Assembly: GCA_021781255.1 (NCBI GenBank)
Contig: JAJXXG010000673.1
Coordinates: 1-6,364 of the forward strand
Direction: 5' to 3'
Length of the DNA stretch: 6,364 bases
Source of the DNA: Acidobacteriota bacterium
GTDB lineage: Bacteria > Acidobacteriota > Terriglobia > Terriglobales > Acidobacteriaceae
The position numbers and the translations under genes were made by a program. Of the stretch, positions 1 to 5,627 are shown in pieces (the stretch's first letter is position 1; every line of letters starts with the position of its first letter). The notes under the pieces were generated by a model that worked only from the letters and a program-made list of their open reading frames with translations, was not told where the DNA came from and did not search any database.

Positions 1-868
1 AGGTGCGGATCTTGCCGTCGGAGGTGAGGCGGACACGGCTGCAGGCTCCGCAGAAGGCCTGCGACACGGGCGCGATGATGCCGATTTCGCCGACGCCATC
101 TGCGAAGGTGTAGCGGCGGGCGGTTTCGCTGGCCTCACGCGGAGGCAGCGACGTGAGCGGCAGTACGCGCTGGATGCGCTCGACGATCTCCTGGAGGGGC
201 ACGACGATCTGAGGCGTCCAGAGGCGGCCTTCCTCAAGGGGCATGAACTCGATGAAGCGGACGACCACGTTTTCCCGGCGGGCGAAGTGGGCAAAGCCCT
301 CGATTTCGCCGTCGTTGAAGCCGCGCAGGAGCACGCAGTTGACCTTGAGCGGAGTGAGACCGGCGTCGCGCGCGGCGCGGATGCCGGCGAGCACGGTCTG
401 GAAGCTACCGGGAATGCGGGTGATGCGCTCGAAGGTGGGCTCGTCCACGGCGTCCATGCTGACGGTGATGCGGTTGAGACCCGCGGCCTTGAGCTGCGGG
501 GCCATGGACTCAAGCAGATGGCCGTTGGTGGTGAGGGCCAGGTCGAGAGGCTCGCCGGCCAGGGTGCGCATGCGGGCCAGCTCCTGCAGCAGTTCGAGCA
601 GGCCGTGGCGCAGCAGGGGCTCGCCGCCGGTGAGGCGGACCTTCTCAATGCCGAGGCCGACGAAGAGGCGGATGATGCGGAGGTACTCGCCGATGCCGAG
701 TTCGGCGTACTGCGCGCCGAGCTCGCCGGTGCGGCAGTAGACGCACTTGTAGTTGCAGCGGTCTGTGATGGAGACGCGAAGGTCGTGGATGACACGGCCG
801 TGGCTGTCTGTGAGCCGCGTGGCGGGTGCTGCGGAAGACGACGTCGTTGGGGATGCGGCGGCCATCAT
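1..868 (-). CDS. moaA: GTP 3',8-cyclase MoaA, 3' end cut off by the window
   Basis: MoaA is a cytoplasmic radical-SAM enzyme that rearranges GTP to 3',8-cyclo-GTP, which MoaC converts to cyclic pyranopterin monophosphate, the first intermediate of molybdenum cofactor synthesis. I translated the minus strand codon by codon and 289 residues are open. The SAM-cluster motif CxxxCxxC is at C38, C42 and C45 (TDRCNYKCVYC), RLTGGEP is at 78-84, and a central RITVSMDAVD strand follows. Near the window edge, FCGACSRVRLTSDGKIRT supplies C273 and C276 of the C-terminal GTP-binding cluster. The third cysteine would be the next codon, just outside the window. Family members run to about 330-340 residues, so roughly 40-50 are missing, including the terminal GG tail. 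Two ATG codons are adjacent (868 and 865), with a modest AGGTG ribosome site just upstream. The first ~25 residues are a low-complexity Ala/Ser/Thr extension. No other moa or moe gene is in the window. Confidence 0.97.
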   Translation of the reverse strand, partial: MMAAASPTTSSSAAPATRLTDSHGRVIHDLRVSITDRCNYKCVYCRTGELGAQYAELGIGEYLRIIRLFVGLGIEKVRLTGGEPLLRHGLLELLQELARMRTLAGEPLDLALTTNGHLLESMAPQLKAAGLNRITVSMDAVDEPTFERITRIPGSFQTVLAGIRAARDAGLTPLKVNCVLLRGFNDGEIEGFAHFARRENVVVRFIEFMPLEEGRLWTPQIVVPLQEIVERIQRVLPLTSLPPREASETARRYTFADGVGEIGIIAPVSQAFCGACSRVRLTSDGKIRT

Positions 869-979
869 CACACCTAGGCTATACCGTTCCAGCCGTTTTT
901 GCAGGGCCATTCGGGGGAATCCCGGCAGGGGAGAGGCGCAGGCAGGGCACTGGGACGCGTTGAGGGCAGGGAAGATGCG

Positions 980-1450
980 CTAGAAGTAGGCTTCCGGTTT
1001 TTCGATGATCTTTTCCAGGTTATCCAGTTTGACCTGCAGCACCTGGTAGATATCGCCGTAATGCCCGGCCAGGCGGAAACGGGTTCCATCAGGCCGGCGC
1101 ACGGTGCGGTCAGCGTTGTAGGCGTTGATGACATGCGTGAAGGCGATGGCAGCCTTCCGGGACGAGCGGGCCAGAAAGATTTCCGTCTCCTCGGTCCACG
1201 TTTTTACTTCTTCGGCCCACTTGAGCAATTCGGGGCTGGGGTGGGAGTTCTGGGAGGGAACGGAGACCTGCAGTTGCCGGCCCCGATCCATGAACGGGGT
1301 GAGCGCTCGCGACATGGCAACTGCCCGCCGATGGTGGAGCCAGTCCGGCAGCTCAAGCCAGACGATTGAAACCAGGATCAGGAAATCGACAATCAGGATC
1401 AGCCAGTCGATTGCCCGGGTGCCCTCGAACAGACGAAACAAGCCGTACAT
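980..1450 (-). CDS. Hypothetical single-pass membrane protein, 156 residues
   Basis: I do not recognise this family. The protein begins with a short N-terminal segment, then one strongly hydrophobic stretch at about residues 14-33 (DWLILIVDFLILVSIVWLEL) that should be a membrane anchor and not a cleaved signal, because no cleavage-like site follows. The remaining ~120 residues are soluble and charged. They include a Trp/Glu-rich helical part (LLKWAEEVKTWTEETEIF, about 95-112) and a C-terminal helix with heptad-like leucines and isoleucines (VLQVKLDNLEKIIEKPEAYF). The ATG at 1450 has GAAGG very close upstream and GAGG slightly further off. The gene lies downstream of an intrinsic terminator (1537-1570), so it probably has its own promoter. 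It is 111 bp upstream of moaA with no overlap. Codon use looks like that of its neighbours. Coding status rests on the open frame, a sensible start and a protein-like composition. Confidence 0.75.
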   Translation of the reverse strand: MYGLFRLFEGTRAIDWLILIVDFLILVSIVWLELPDWLHHRRAVAMSRALTPFMDRGRQLQVSVPSQNSHPSPELLKWAEEVKTWTEETEIFLARSSRKAAIAFTHVINAYNADRTVRRPDGTRFRLAGHYGDIYQVLQVKLDNLEKIIEKPEAYF

Positions 1451-1536
1451 AGCCTTCGCGCCTCGTGCGCGGAACGCAAACTTCGTCCGGGGAGAAATGC
1501 TACACCCGTTTGGGAAGCGCGGAGGCTACCGGGCAG

Positions 1537-1570
1537 AAAAAGGCGGCATCCCCGACGCCGGGATGCCGCC
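1537..1570 (-). terminator. Intrinsic terminator of the 92-residue membrane protein gene
   Basis: A perfect 11-bp GC-rich stem (1542-1552 with 1560-1570, arm GGCGGCATCCC) encloses a 7-nt loop. Read on the minus strand, it is followed at once by five T residues (1541-1537). It lies 27 bp past the stop codon of the gene at 1598-1876 and before the start of the next gene, so it separates the two transcription units. On the plus strand it is not followed by a T run, so it is one-directional. Confidence 0.85.
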
Positions 1571-1597
1571 CTGTGTGTTGCGCTGAATGCCGAAGCG

Positions 1598-1876
1598 TTA
1601 GTCGATGCGCGGGGTGCCGCGGCGCAGGACTATACCGGTGACGCCGAAGACCGCGATGATGGCGAGCGCGACGACGAAGTAGTACGCCATGGGATGCGCC
1701 CAGCCGGGAGAGTAGGTGAGGTCCTGGCCGACCCAGAGCAGCAGCACGGTGGCAATGACCGCGAACTGGCCGGCGATGACCAGGAAGGTGTGCCCAAGGT
1801 CGCGCCGCTTGTCGAGCGCCTCCACCTGGTCGGGAGTCAGGTTGCGTTCTTCGGGGGGAAGAAGGGTGTTAGCCAT
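1598..1876 (-). CDS. Hypothetical small protein with two membrane segments, 92 residues
   Basis: This small integral membrane protein is of a kind I cannot assign to a named family. An N-terminal cytoplasm-like segment (ANTLLPPEERNLTPDQVEALDKRRDLGH, residues 2-29) is charged and probably helical. Two hydrophobic segments follow at about 30-48 (TFLVIAGQFAVIATVLLLW) and 62-84 (PMAYYFVVALAIIAVFGVTG onward). The protein ends in a short basic tail, RRGTPRID. Positive charges flank both segments (KRR at 23-25, RR at 85-86), suggesting that both ends face the cytoplasm. The ATG at 1876 has a strong AGGAG ribosome site six bases upstream, the best in this part of the window. A terminator sits just past the stop codon, so this is a complete single-gene unit and likely well translated. 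No neighbour indicates its role. Confidence 0.82.
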   Translation of the reverse strand: MANTLLPPEERNLTPDQVEALDKRRDLGHTFLVIAGQFAVIATVLLLWVGQDLTYSPGWAHPMAYYFVVALAIIAVFGVTGIVLRRGTPRID

Positions 1877-1935
1877 TGGTTTCTCCTGGCGGGCCCTGTT
1901 CGATTGGCCTCCGGGCTCAGCGCCAATTACGACAA

Positions 1936-1946
1936 TGATTCAATCA
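1936..1946. promoter_or_regulatory. Short palindrome upstream of the 92-residue membrane protein gene
   Basis: TGATT-C-AATCA is a perfect 5+1+5 palindrome in the only AT-rich stretch (about 1923-1952) of the 168-bp gap between the zinc-ribbon gene and the membrane protein gene. It lies 60-70 bp upstream of the minus-strand start at 1876, a usual place for an operator or promoter. Palindromes this short occur by chance. I could not place a convincing -35/-10 pair beside it, so the call is tentative. The rest of the gap (1953-2044) shows nothing I can name. Confidence 0.25.
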
Positions 1947-2044
1947 CATACGGTGGAGGACGCGCCAGCGGGAAGGCGGCGCGATGAGACGGTACGCGAC
2001 TGAGGCGGCACTTCTCCCCGGTCTGGAGCTACTCTGGCCCGGAA

Positions 2045-2323
2045 CTAGTCCGTGAGGAAGGCCAGCGTCTGGAGCGTCGTGATCTCAAAGGGCTTGCGGC
2101 AGCGGATGTTGCTGCAAGCGAGCTTGTCGTCGCGCCGCACCATGTAGGACTGCGCCTTGGCGAAGCGGGCGCGGTCGCGCTCGTCGGCGTGGCGGGGCAA
2201 CTGCGCCCGCTTGCGACGCACGACCCAGGTCACCTTGTACTCGGCGGCCTGGCCGCACCGGGGACAGGTGAGGGTGTGGGTGCGCAACTCGGTGGTCTCG
2301 GTAAAAAACTCCCGCTCTTCCAT
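2045..2323 (-). CDS. Small zinc-ribbon-like protein, 92 residues, function unknown
   Basis: The protein has a CPRC pair at C20/C23 and a second cysteine pair at C70/C75 (CSNIRC), separated by a highly basic helical middle (VVRRKRAQLPRHADERDRARFAKAQ). Two cysteine pairs flanking such a segment fit a structural zinc site, with possible RNA or DNA contact through the basic part. The role is not identifiable. The frame stays open upstream to 2536, but that extension is Ala/Gly/His/Arg-rich, unlike a real protein, and overlaps the opposite-strand small gene. The ATG at 2323 is preferred because MEEREFFTETTELRTHTLTC reads as a natural N-terminus and CAGGTC lies directly upstream. The gene is divergent from the small basic protein at 2405 across 81 bp. 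Confidence 0.78.
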   Translation of the reverse strand: MEEREFFTETTELRTHTLTCPRCGQAAEYKVTWVVRRKRAQLPRHADERDRARFAKAQSYMVRRDDKLACSNIRCRKPFEITTLQTLAFLTD

Positions 2324-2352
2324 GACCTGCGATACTCCGTTTCGGGAAGGGA

Positions 2353-2367
2353 AAGCCCCGGGGGCTT
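2353..2367. promoter_or_regulatory. Palindrome between two divergent small genes
   Basis: AAGCCCC-G-GGGGCTT is a perfect 7+1+7 palindrome, midway in the 81-bp gap between the zinc-ribbon gene start (2323, minus) and the small basic protein (2405, plus). Its position fits an operator shared by both genes. In this GC-rich genome a GC-rich palindrome could also be chance, and with only one central base it would make a poor RNA hairpin. Confidence 0.3.
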
Positions 2368-2404
2368 CCGCTTCGGCCTGATGTATTCCATACTCATGCT
2401 TGCC

Positions 2405-2575
2405 ATGACGAAACGCAAGCCAGGCCGATTTTCCGCATCGAAGGCCGTGAAGGCCAATGCCCGCGAGCGCGTGGGGCAGCCCAAGCCCGCGCGCGTGGTG
2501 CAGAGCGAACCGCGCACGGGGCGGCAGGCCAAGCACAAGCCCACGCTGGAAGAGACATTGCGGCAGGAAGAGTAG
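2405..2575 (+). CDS. Small basic protein, 56 residues, hypothetical
   Basis: The product starts MTKRKPGRFSASKAVKANAR and ends KHKPTLEETLRQEE. It is lysine/arginine-rich in its first 45 residues, with a short acidic tail, and has no membrane segment or cysteines. The composition suggests a disordered nucleic-acid- or ribosome-associated protein, but this is inference; I recognise no family with certainty. ATG codons at 2381 and 2396 are in frame and would add 8 or 3 residues (MYSILMLA...). None of the three starts has a clear ribosome site. I chose 2405 because the basic, protein-like sequence begins there. The frame is open far upstream (to 2189), but that part overlaps the zinc-ribbon gene and looks like a shadow. 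It ends 6 bp from the stop codon of the converging permease gene. No terminator is visible between them. Confidence 0.55.
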   Translation: MTKRKPGRFSASKAVKANARERVGQPKPARVVQSEPRTGRQAKHKPTLEETLRQEE

Positions 2576-2581
2576 TGCGGC

Positions 2582-3838
2582 TCAGCTCCACAGCAGCAGC
2601 AGGCCGGCGAGCATGGCCAGCGGCATGGCGAGGACGCCCACGCGGAAGAATCGCCACGCGGTGATGTGCACCTTTTCGCGACGCAGCACGATGAGCCAGA
2701 GGATGGTGGCGAGCGAGCCGGAGACGGAGAGATTGGGTCCGAGGTCTACGCCGATGAGGATGGCGTGCGCCACGACGCTGGTCTCCTGCGCGTGCTGAAT
2801 GGCGGCGCCGCTCATGAGGCCGATGGGCAGATTGTTCATGACGTTGGAGGCAAGCGCGACAGCGAAGGCCGCGACCGGCTTGGCGACCCACGGAGAGACG
2901 TGGCCGAGCATGCGCAGTCCGGCCAGTCCCACGGCGAGCAGGCCCGCGGCGTGCAGGGCTTCCACGATGACGAACAGGCCGGCGACGAGCGGCAGCACCG
3001 ACCACGAGACGTGCCGGGCAACGTGAGGCACAATGCGGGGATTGCGCCATGCGACGAAGGCCATGGCGAGCAGAGCCGCTCCGCAGGTGGGCGCGCCGAG
3101 CGGGATGCCGAAGGCCGAGCAGGTGATGAGCGCGGCGGCGGCGAGCAGCAGTCCGGCAAGGGCGAAGTGGCCCTCGGGCGTGAGCGGCGCCGTGTGCAAC
3201 TCGCCCTTGATGATGCCGCGCAGGTTGCGGCGCTCGCTCCAGCGCAGGCACAGGAAGGTGACGCCGATAGCGGCGAGCGAGGGCAGCAGAAAGATGCGGA
3301 GCCAGTCGAAGAGCGGCGGAAGGTGACGGTCGAAGACGATGAGGTTGGCGGGGTTGGAGATGGGGAAGACGAAGCTGGCGGCGTTGGCGATGAAGGCGCA
3401 AGCCAGCAGGTAAGGCTCGGCGTGGATGCGGGCGCGGCGCGCGACGGCGAGCACCGCGGGCGTGAGGACGACGGCGGTTGCGTCATTGGAGAGCAACGCG
3501 GTGACGACGATGCCGACGAGATAGACAAGCAGAAAGAGCCGCTGCGGCGAGCCACGGGCGTGTCCGGCGGCCAGGCCGGCAGCCCAGTCAAATACGCCCT
3601 CTTCGCGGGCCATCTCGGCCAGCACCATCATGCCGGCGAGGAAGAGGTAGACATCCCAGCCCTCCAGCGCGGCGTGCGCAGCCTGGCGGGCGGGGACGAG
3701 GCCGGTGGCGAGGAGCAGCAGGCCTCCGCCGCAGGCCCAGTAGACCTCGGCGATGCCACGCGGACGCAGCAGCATGCACAGGATGCTGGCCAGCGCTATG
3801 GTCCAGACGAGAACAGGGCTGAGCAGAGCGAGATGCAA
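2582..3838 (-). CDS. ArsB/NhaD-family permease (probable arsenite or anion efflux)
   Basis: This 418-residue polytopic inner-membrane protein belongs to the ion transporter superfamily that includes the arsenite pump ArsB (about 429 residues) and NhaD-like antiporters. Visible family signatures are LLSNDATAVVLTPAVL (115-130), NAASFVFPISNPANL (152-166), ASNVMNNLPIG (330-340) and IGVDLGPNLSVSGSLATILW (362-381). The C-terminal block IVLRREKVHITAWRFFRVG closely follows the ArsB pattern. About 11-12 hydrophobic segments are present. The last signature is typical of ArsB, so arsenite/antimonite extrusion driven by proton motive force is the best guess. Yet no arsR, arsC or arsA lies nearby, so the substrate is open and no gene symbol is given. 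The start is TTG at 3838. A good GGAGG (3854-3858) lies 15 bp upstream, further than usual, and no ATG or GTG suits better. It begins 58 bp after trmJ ends and may be co-transcribed with it. Confidence 0.92.
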   Translation of the reverse strand: MHLALLSPVLVWTIALASILCMLLRPRGIAEVYWACGGGLLLLATGLVPARQAAHAALEGWDVYLFLAGMMVLAEMAREEGVFDWAAGLAAGHARGSPQRLFLLVYLVGIVVTALLSNDATAVVLTPAVLAVARRARIHAEPYLLACAFIANAASFVFPISNPANLIVFDRHLPPLFDWLRIFLLPSLAAIGVTFLCLRWSERRNLRGIIKGELHTAPLTPEGHFALAGLLLAAAALITCSAFGIPLGAPTCGAALLAMAFVAWRNPRIVPHVARHVSWSVLPLVAGLFVIVEALHAAGLLAVGLAGLRMLGHVSPWVAKPVAAFAVALASNVMNNLPIGLMSGAAIQHAQETSVVAHAILIGVDLGPNLSVSGSLATILWLIVLRREKVHITAWRFFRVGVLAMPLAMLAGLLLLWS

Positions 3839-3896
3839 AGCGGTGTGGATGATCCTCCGTGGGTAGCTTACACGTCTGCGCGCGGCGCAACGCGGC

Positions 3897-4679
3897 TTAC
3901 GCCCGCGGTGGCTTTGTTTGCGCAGGGTTGCTCTTTGTGCTGCCGGAGCGGTGAAGCTGCCAGACGATGCGGCGAAAGAGACCGAGGCTGCGGCGGGCGT
4001 CGTGCGGGGTGAGCGCCAGGCGGCGCAGCAGCACGCGGAGATCGTGGCGGTTGGCCGACTGCATGGTGCGCGGCGAGTAGCCGGCGGCGACCATGGTCTG
4101 CTCGATGAGGCCGGCGAGCCGGTCCAGTTCGCCTGTTGGCGCGGCTGCGGGCGTGGGCGGCGCAGTGATTGGAGGCGGTTGCGTGTGCGATGCCAGTTCG
4201 TAGAGGCAGACGGCGACGGCCTGGCCGAGGTTCATGGAGGGCTGCCGGGCGCTGGTGGGGATTTCGATGAGGCGATGGCAGTGGGAGAGGTCGTCGCGGG
4301 TGAGGCCGTGCTTTTCCGGGCCGAAGACCAGCGCAATGCGGCCGCCGCGCTCGAACTCCTGCGCGAGGAGTGGCGGCAGAGCGGGCAGCGGGACGACGGG
4401 CTGCTCGGGCTTGCGATAGGTGAGGCTGCCGGTGCCGAGGACGAGCGTGGCCGACGCCACGGCGTCTGCCAGCGTGGGGTAGACGCGCGCGTGCTGAAGC
4501 AGGTCCTCGGCGGAGACGGCGGAGCGGGCCTCGCGCCAGTGTTCTTCATAGGGGGCCACGAGCGCGAGGCGGGAGAAGCCGAAGTTGGCCATGGCGCGCG
4601 CCGCCGCGCCGATATTCAGCGGATTGCGCGGCGAAACGAGCACCACGTCAATGTGTTCGCATTGGGCCGGCGAGAGCAA
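3897..4679 (-). CDS. trmJ: TrmJ-like tRNA (cytidine/uridine-32) 2'-O-methyltransferase, SpoU family
   Basis: This is a SAM-dependent SPOUT-fold enzyme. TrmJ methylates the ribose 2'-OH of nucleotide 32 in the tRNA anticodon loop, in the cytoplasm and as a dimer with a trefoil knot. All three SpoU motifs are present. Motif 1 is NPLNIGAAARAMANFGF (19-35), with R28 as the likely catalytic-pocket arginine. Motif 2 is IALVFGPEKHGLT (115-127). Motif 3 is IEIPTSARQPSMNLGQAVAV (138-157), followed by CLYEL. A C-terminal helical extension of about 75 residues (TGELDRLAGLIEQTM to the end, containing HDLRVLLRRLAL) matches the TrmJ arrangement. The length of 260 residues is close to the 246 of E. coli TrmJ. 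The frame runs open to 5279, but the extra N-terminus overlaps marC on the other strand and looks like a shadow. No ATG is in frame near motif 1. TTG at 4679 gives nine residues before the first core strand (IDVVLVSP), as expected, although no clear ribosome site precedes it. Substrate specificity is inferred from architecture. Confidence 0.92.
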   Translation of the reverse strand: MLSPAQCEHIDVVLVSPRNPLNIGAAARAMANFGFSRLALVAPYEEHWREARSAVSAEDLLQHARVYPTLADAVASATLVLGTGSLTYRKPEQPVVPLPALPPLLAQEFERGGRIALVFGPEKHGLTRDDLSHCHRLIEIPTSARQPSMNLGQAVAVCLYELASHTQPPPITAPPTPAAAPTGELDRLAGLIEQTMVAAGYSPRTMQSANRHDLRVLLRRLALTPHDARRSLGLFRRIVWQLHRSGSTKSNPAQTKPPRA

Positions 4680-4742
4680 GTGCTCATTGTAGTCCGGCGG
4701 CTGCGGGCCAGGGGCGGCAGGAGTGGCGGCGGGCAGGCAAAT

Positions 4743-4772
4743 GCTATAGCCTGCTTGCGTGATCTGGACCAA
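4743..4772 (-). promoter_or_regulatory. Possible trmJ promoter
   Basis: Read on the minus strand, TTGGTC (4772-4767) and TATAGC (4748-4743) are separated by 18 bp. Transcription would start near 4735, leaving a leader of about 55 nt before the TTG start of trmJ at 4679. Each element matches the sigma-70 consensus at only four of six bases, so the call is weak. The location in the trmJ/marC divergent gap supports it. Confidence 0.3.
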
Positions 4773-4805
4773 CCCGGCGGCGACTGCTCTGCACGAGATA
4801 CGCAC

Positions 4806-4818
4806 GGAGCCCATTGTG
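4806..4818 (+). promoter_or_regulatory. Ribosome binding site that sets the marC start
   Basis: GGAG at 4806-4809 is followed by a 6-base spacer and the GTG at 4816. The alternative GTG at 4759 has no such site upstream, so this decides the start. Confidence 0.6.
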
Positions 4819-5451
4819 CGTTTTTCGCTGCTTGCGCTCAGCTCCATCTTCTTCCTGGTGGATCCGTTTGCGGCGATTCCGTCGTTTATCGCGATTACCG
4901 AACATGCGGACGCGGCGCGGCGCAAGCGGATGGCGCGCAAGGCGGCGCTGACGTGCCTGATTGTGCTGACCAGCTTTGCGCTGGCGGGGCAGATGATCTT
5001 TCGCATGTTCGGCATTACGCTGCCGGCATTTGAGGTGGCCGGCGGGCTGATTCTGCTGCTGATCGGTCTTGAGATGCTGCAGGCCAAGCGCTCTGCCACG
5101 CAGGAGGCCACGGGCGATACGGAAGAGGCCGCCGCCAAGGAGGATGCGGGCATCGTGCCGCTGGGCATCCCGATGCTGGCGGGGCCGGGAGCCATCTCGT
5201 CGGTGATGGTGCTGGTGGGGCAGGTACCCCGGCTGTGGCACTGGCAGATGGGGGCGATTCTGGGGGCGATTGTGTTCACCTGCCTGGTGAGCTACTGGGT
5301 ACTGGCCGGGGCGGGACGAGTGCGGGCCGTGATGGGCGAAACGGGGATTCGAATCCTGGTGAGAATCATGGGCTTGCTGTTGGTTGCGCTGGCCATGCAG
5401 TTCTTTGTGAACGGGCTGACGGATTTGGGATTAATTGCCAGGCAGGACTGA
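4816..5451 (+). CDS. MarC family integral membrane protein
   Basis: This is a 211-residue inner-membrane protein of the MarC (UPF0056) family, whose transport role is unsettled; the old link of E. coli MarC to multiple antibiotic resistance was not upheld. About six hydrophobic segments are seen. The N-terminal FFLVDPFAAIPSFIAIT (12-28) matches the family's V-DP---P-F signature. IVPLGIPMLAGPGAI (113-127), the most conserved block, opens the second half. RILVRIMGLLLVALAMQFFV (180-199) forms the last segment and is followed by the usual short tail. An acidic loop (TEEAAAKEDAG) sits between the halves. A longer version would start at GTG 4759, but GTG 4816 has GGAG six bases upstream and gives an N-terminus of normal family length, so I prefer it. 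It is divergent from trmJ. Downstream lies the rRNA leader on the same strand. Confidence 0.94.
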   Translation: MRFSLLALSSIFFLVDPFAAIPSFIAITEHADAARRKRMARKAALTCLIVLTSFALAGQMIFRMFGITLPAFEVAGGLILLLIGLEMLQAKRSATQEATGDTEEAAAKEDAGIVPLGIPMLAGPGAISSVMVLVGQVPRLWHWQMGAILGAIVFTCLVSYWVLAGAGRVRAVMGETGIRILVRIMGLLLVALAMQFFVNGLTDLGLIARQD

Positions 5452-5466
5452 CGCGGGGTTCAGGGG

Positions 5467-5491
5467 CTTTCCCACAGGGAAAGGCATCTTT
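5467..5491 (+). terminator. Weak terminator candidate after marC
   Basis: A 7-bp hairpin (CTTTCCC at 5467-5473, loop ACA, GGGAAAG at 5477-5483) begins 15 bases past the marC stop codon and is followed by GCATCTTT. The stem is short and the T run is poor. CTTTCC(C)ACAGG also occurs twice (5467-5478 and 5488-5498), which may be a small duplication. It may help stop marC transcription before the rRNA leader. Confidence 0.35.
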
Positions 5492-5506
5492 CCACAGGCA
5501 CTGTGC

Positions 5507-5554
5507 TTGCAAAGCAACCCACCTGTTGCTATTCTCAGGAAGTCGCAACTGAGC
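5507..5554 (+). promoter_or_regulatory. Upstream copy of tandem promoter-like repeat (candidate P1a)
   Basis: TTGCAA (5507-5512), a 17-bp spacer and TATTCT (5530-5535) form a reasonable sigma-70-type promoter. A downstream box, CAGGAAGTCGCAACTGAGC (5536-5554), follows and is shared with the second copy at 5580-5627. The start point would be near 5542. The block around the -10 and downstream box (5527-5554) matches the second copy at 23 of 28 positions without gaps, whereas the spacer has diverged. That pattern suggests selection on promoter elements. No direct proof that it drives the rRNA operon can be seen. Confidence 0.5.
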
Positions 5555-5577
5555 GCTGTCGGCAACTGAGGACAGCG
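5554..5577 (+). other. Small hairpin between the two promoter copies
   Basis: CGCTGTC (5554-5560) pairs with GACAGCG (5571-5577), a perfect 7-bp stem with a 10-nt loop containing GCAACTGAG. That loop motif also occurs in the downstream box at 5545-5553. It would lie at the start of a transcript from the upstream promoter copy. Confidence 0.5.
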
Positions 5578-5579
5578 GG

Positions 5580-5627
5580 TTGCACTGGGGAGTAGCCTGT
5601 GTTACTCTCAAGAAGTTGCAAATGAGC
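5580..5627 (+). promoter_or_regulatory. Downstream copy of tandem promoter-like repeat (candidate P1b)
   Basis: TTGCAC (5580-5585), a 17-bp spacer and TACTCT (5603-5608) repeat the geometry of the copy 73 bp upstream. The box CAAGAAGTTGCAAATGAGC (5609-5627) follows. The predicted start, near 5615-5617, falls at the 5' edge of a foldable RNA segment, so this copy could be the promoter of that RNA or of the rRNA leader. Confidence 0.5.

Noticed and set aside
2324..2536. 71-residue N-terminal extension of the zinc-ribbon protein
   Set aside because: It overlaps the opposite-strand small gene, is Ala/Gly/His/Arg-rich, and a natural Met with an upstream AGG exists at 2323.
2666..4012. Long plus-strand open frame of 448 codons opposite the permease and the end of trmJ
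   Set aside because: Its product is Gly/Glu/Arg/Ala-rich with no domain, and it lies antisense to well-supported genes; a GC-rich shadow.
3918..5033. Plus-strand open frame of 371 codons opposite trmJ
   Set aside because: Low-complexity, Gly/Ala/Arg-rich product antisense to clear SpoU motifs; a shadow.
4680..5279. 200-residue N-terminal extension of the trmJ frame
   Set aside because: It is antisense to marC, has shadow-like composition, and TrmJ proteins start just before the first core strand.
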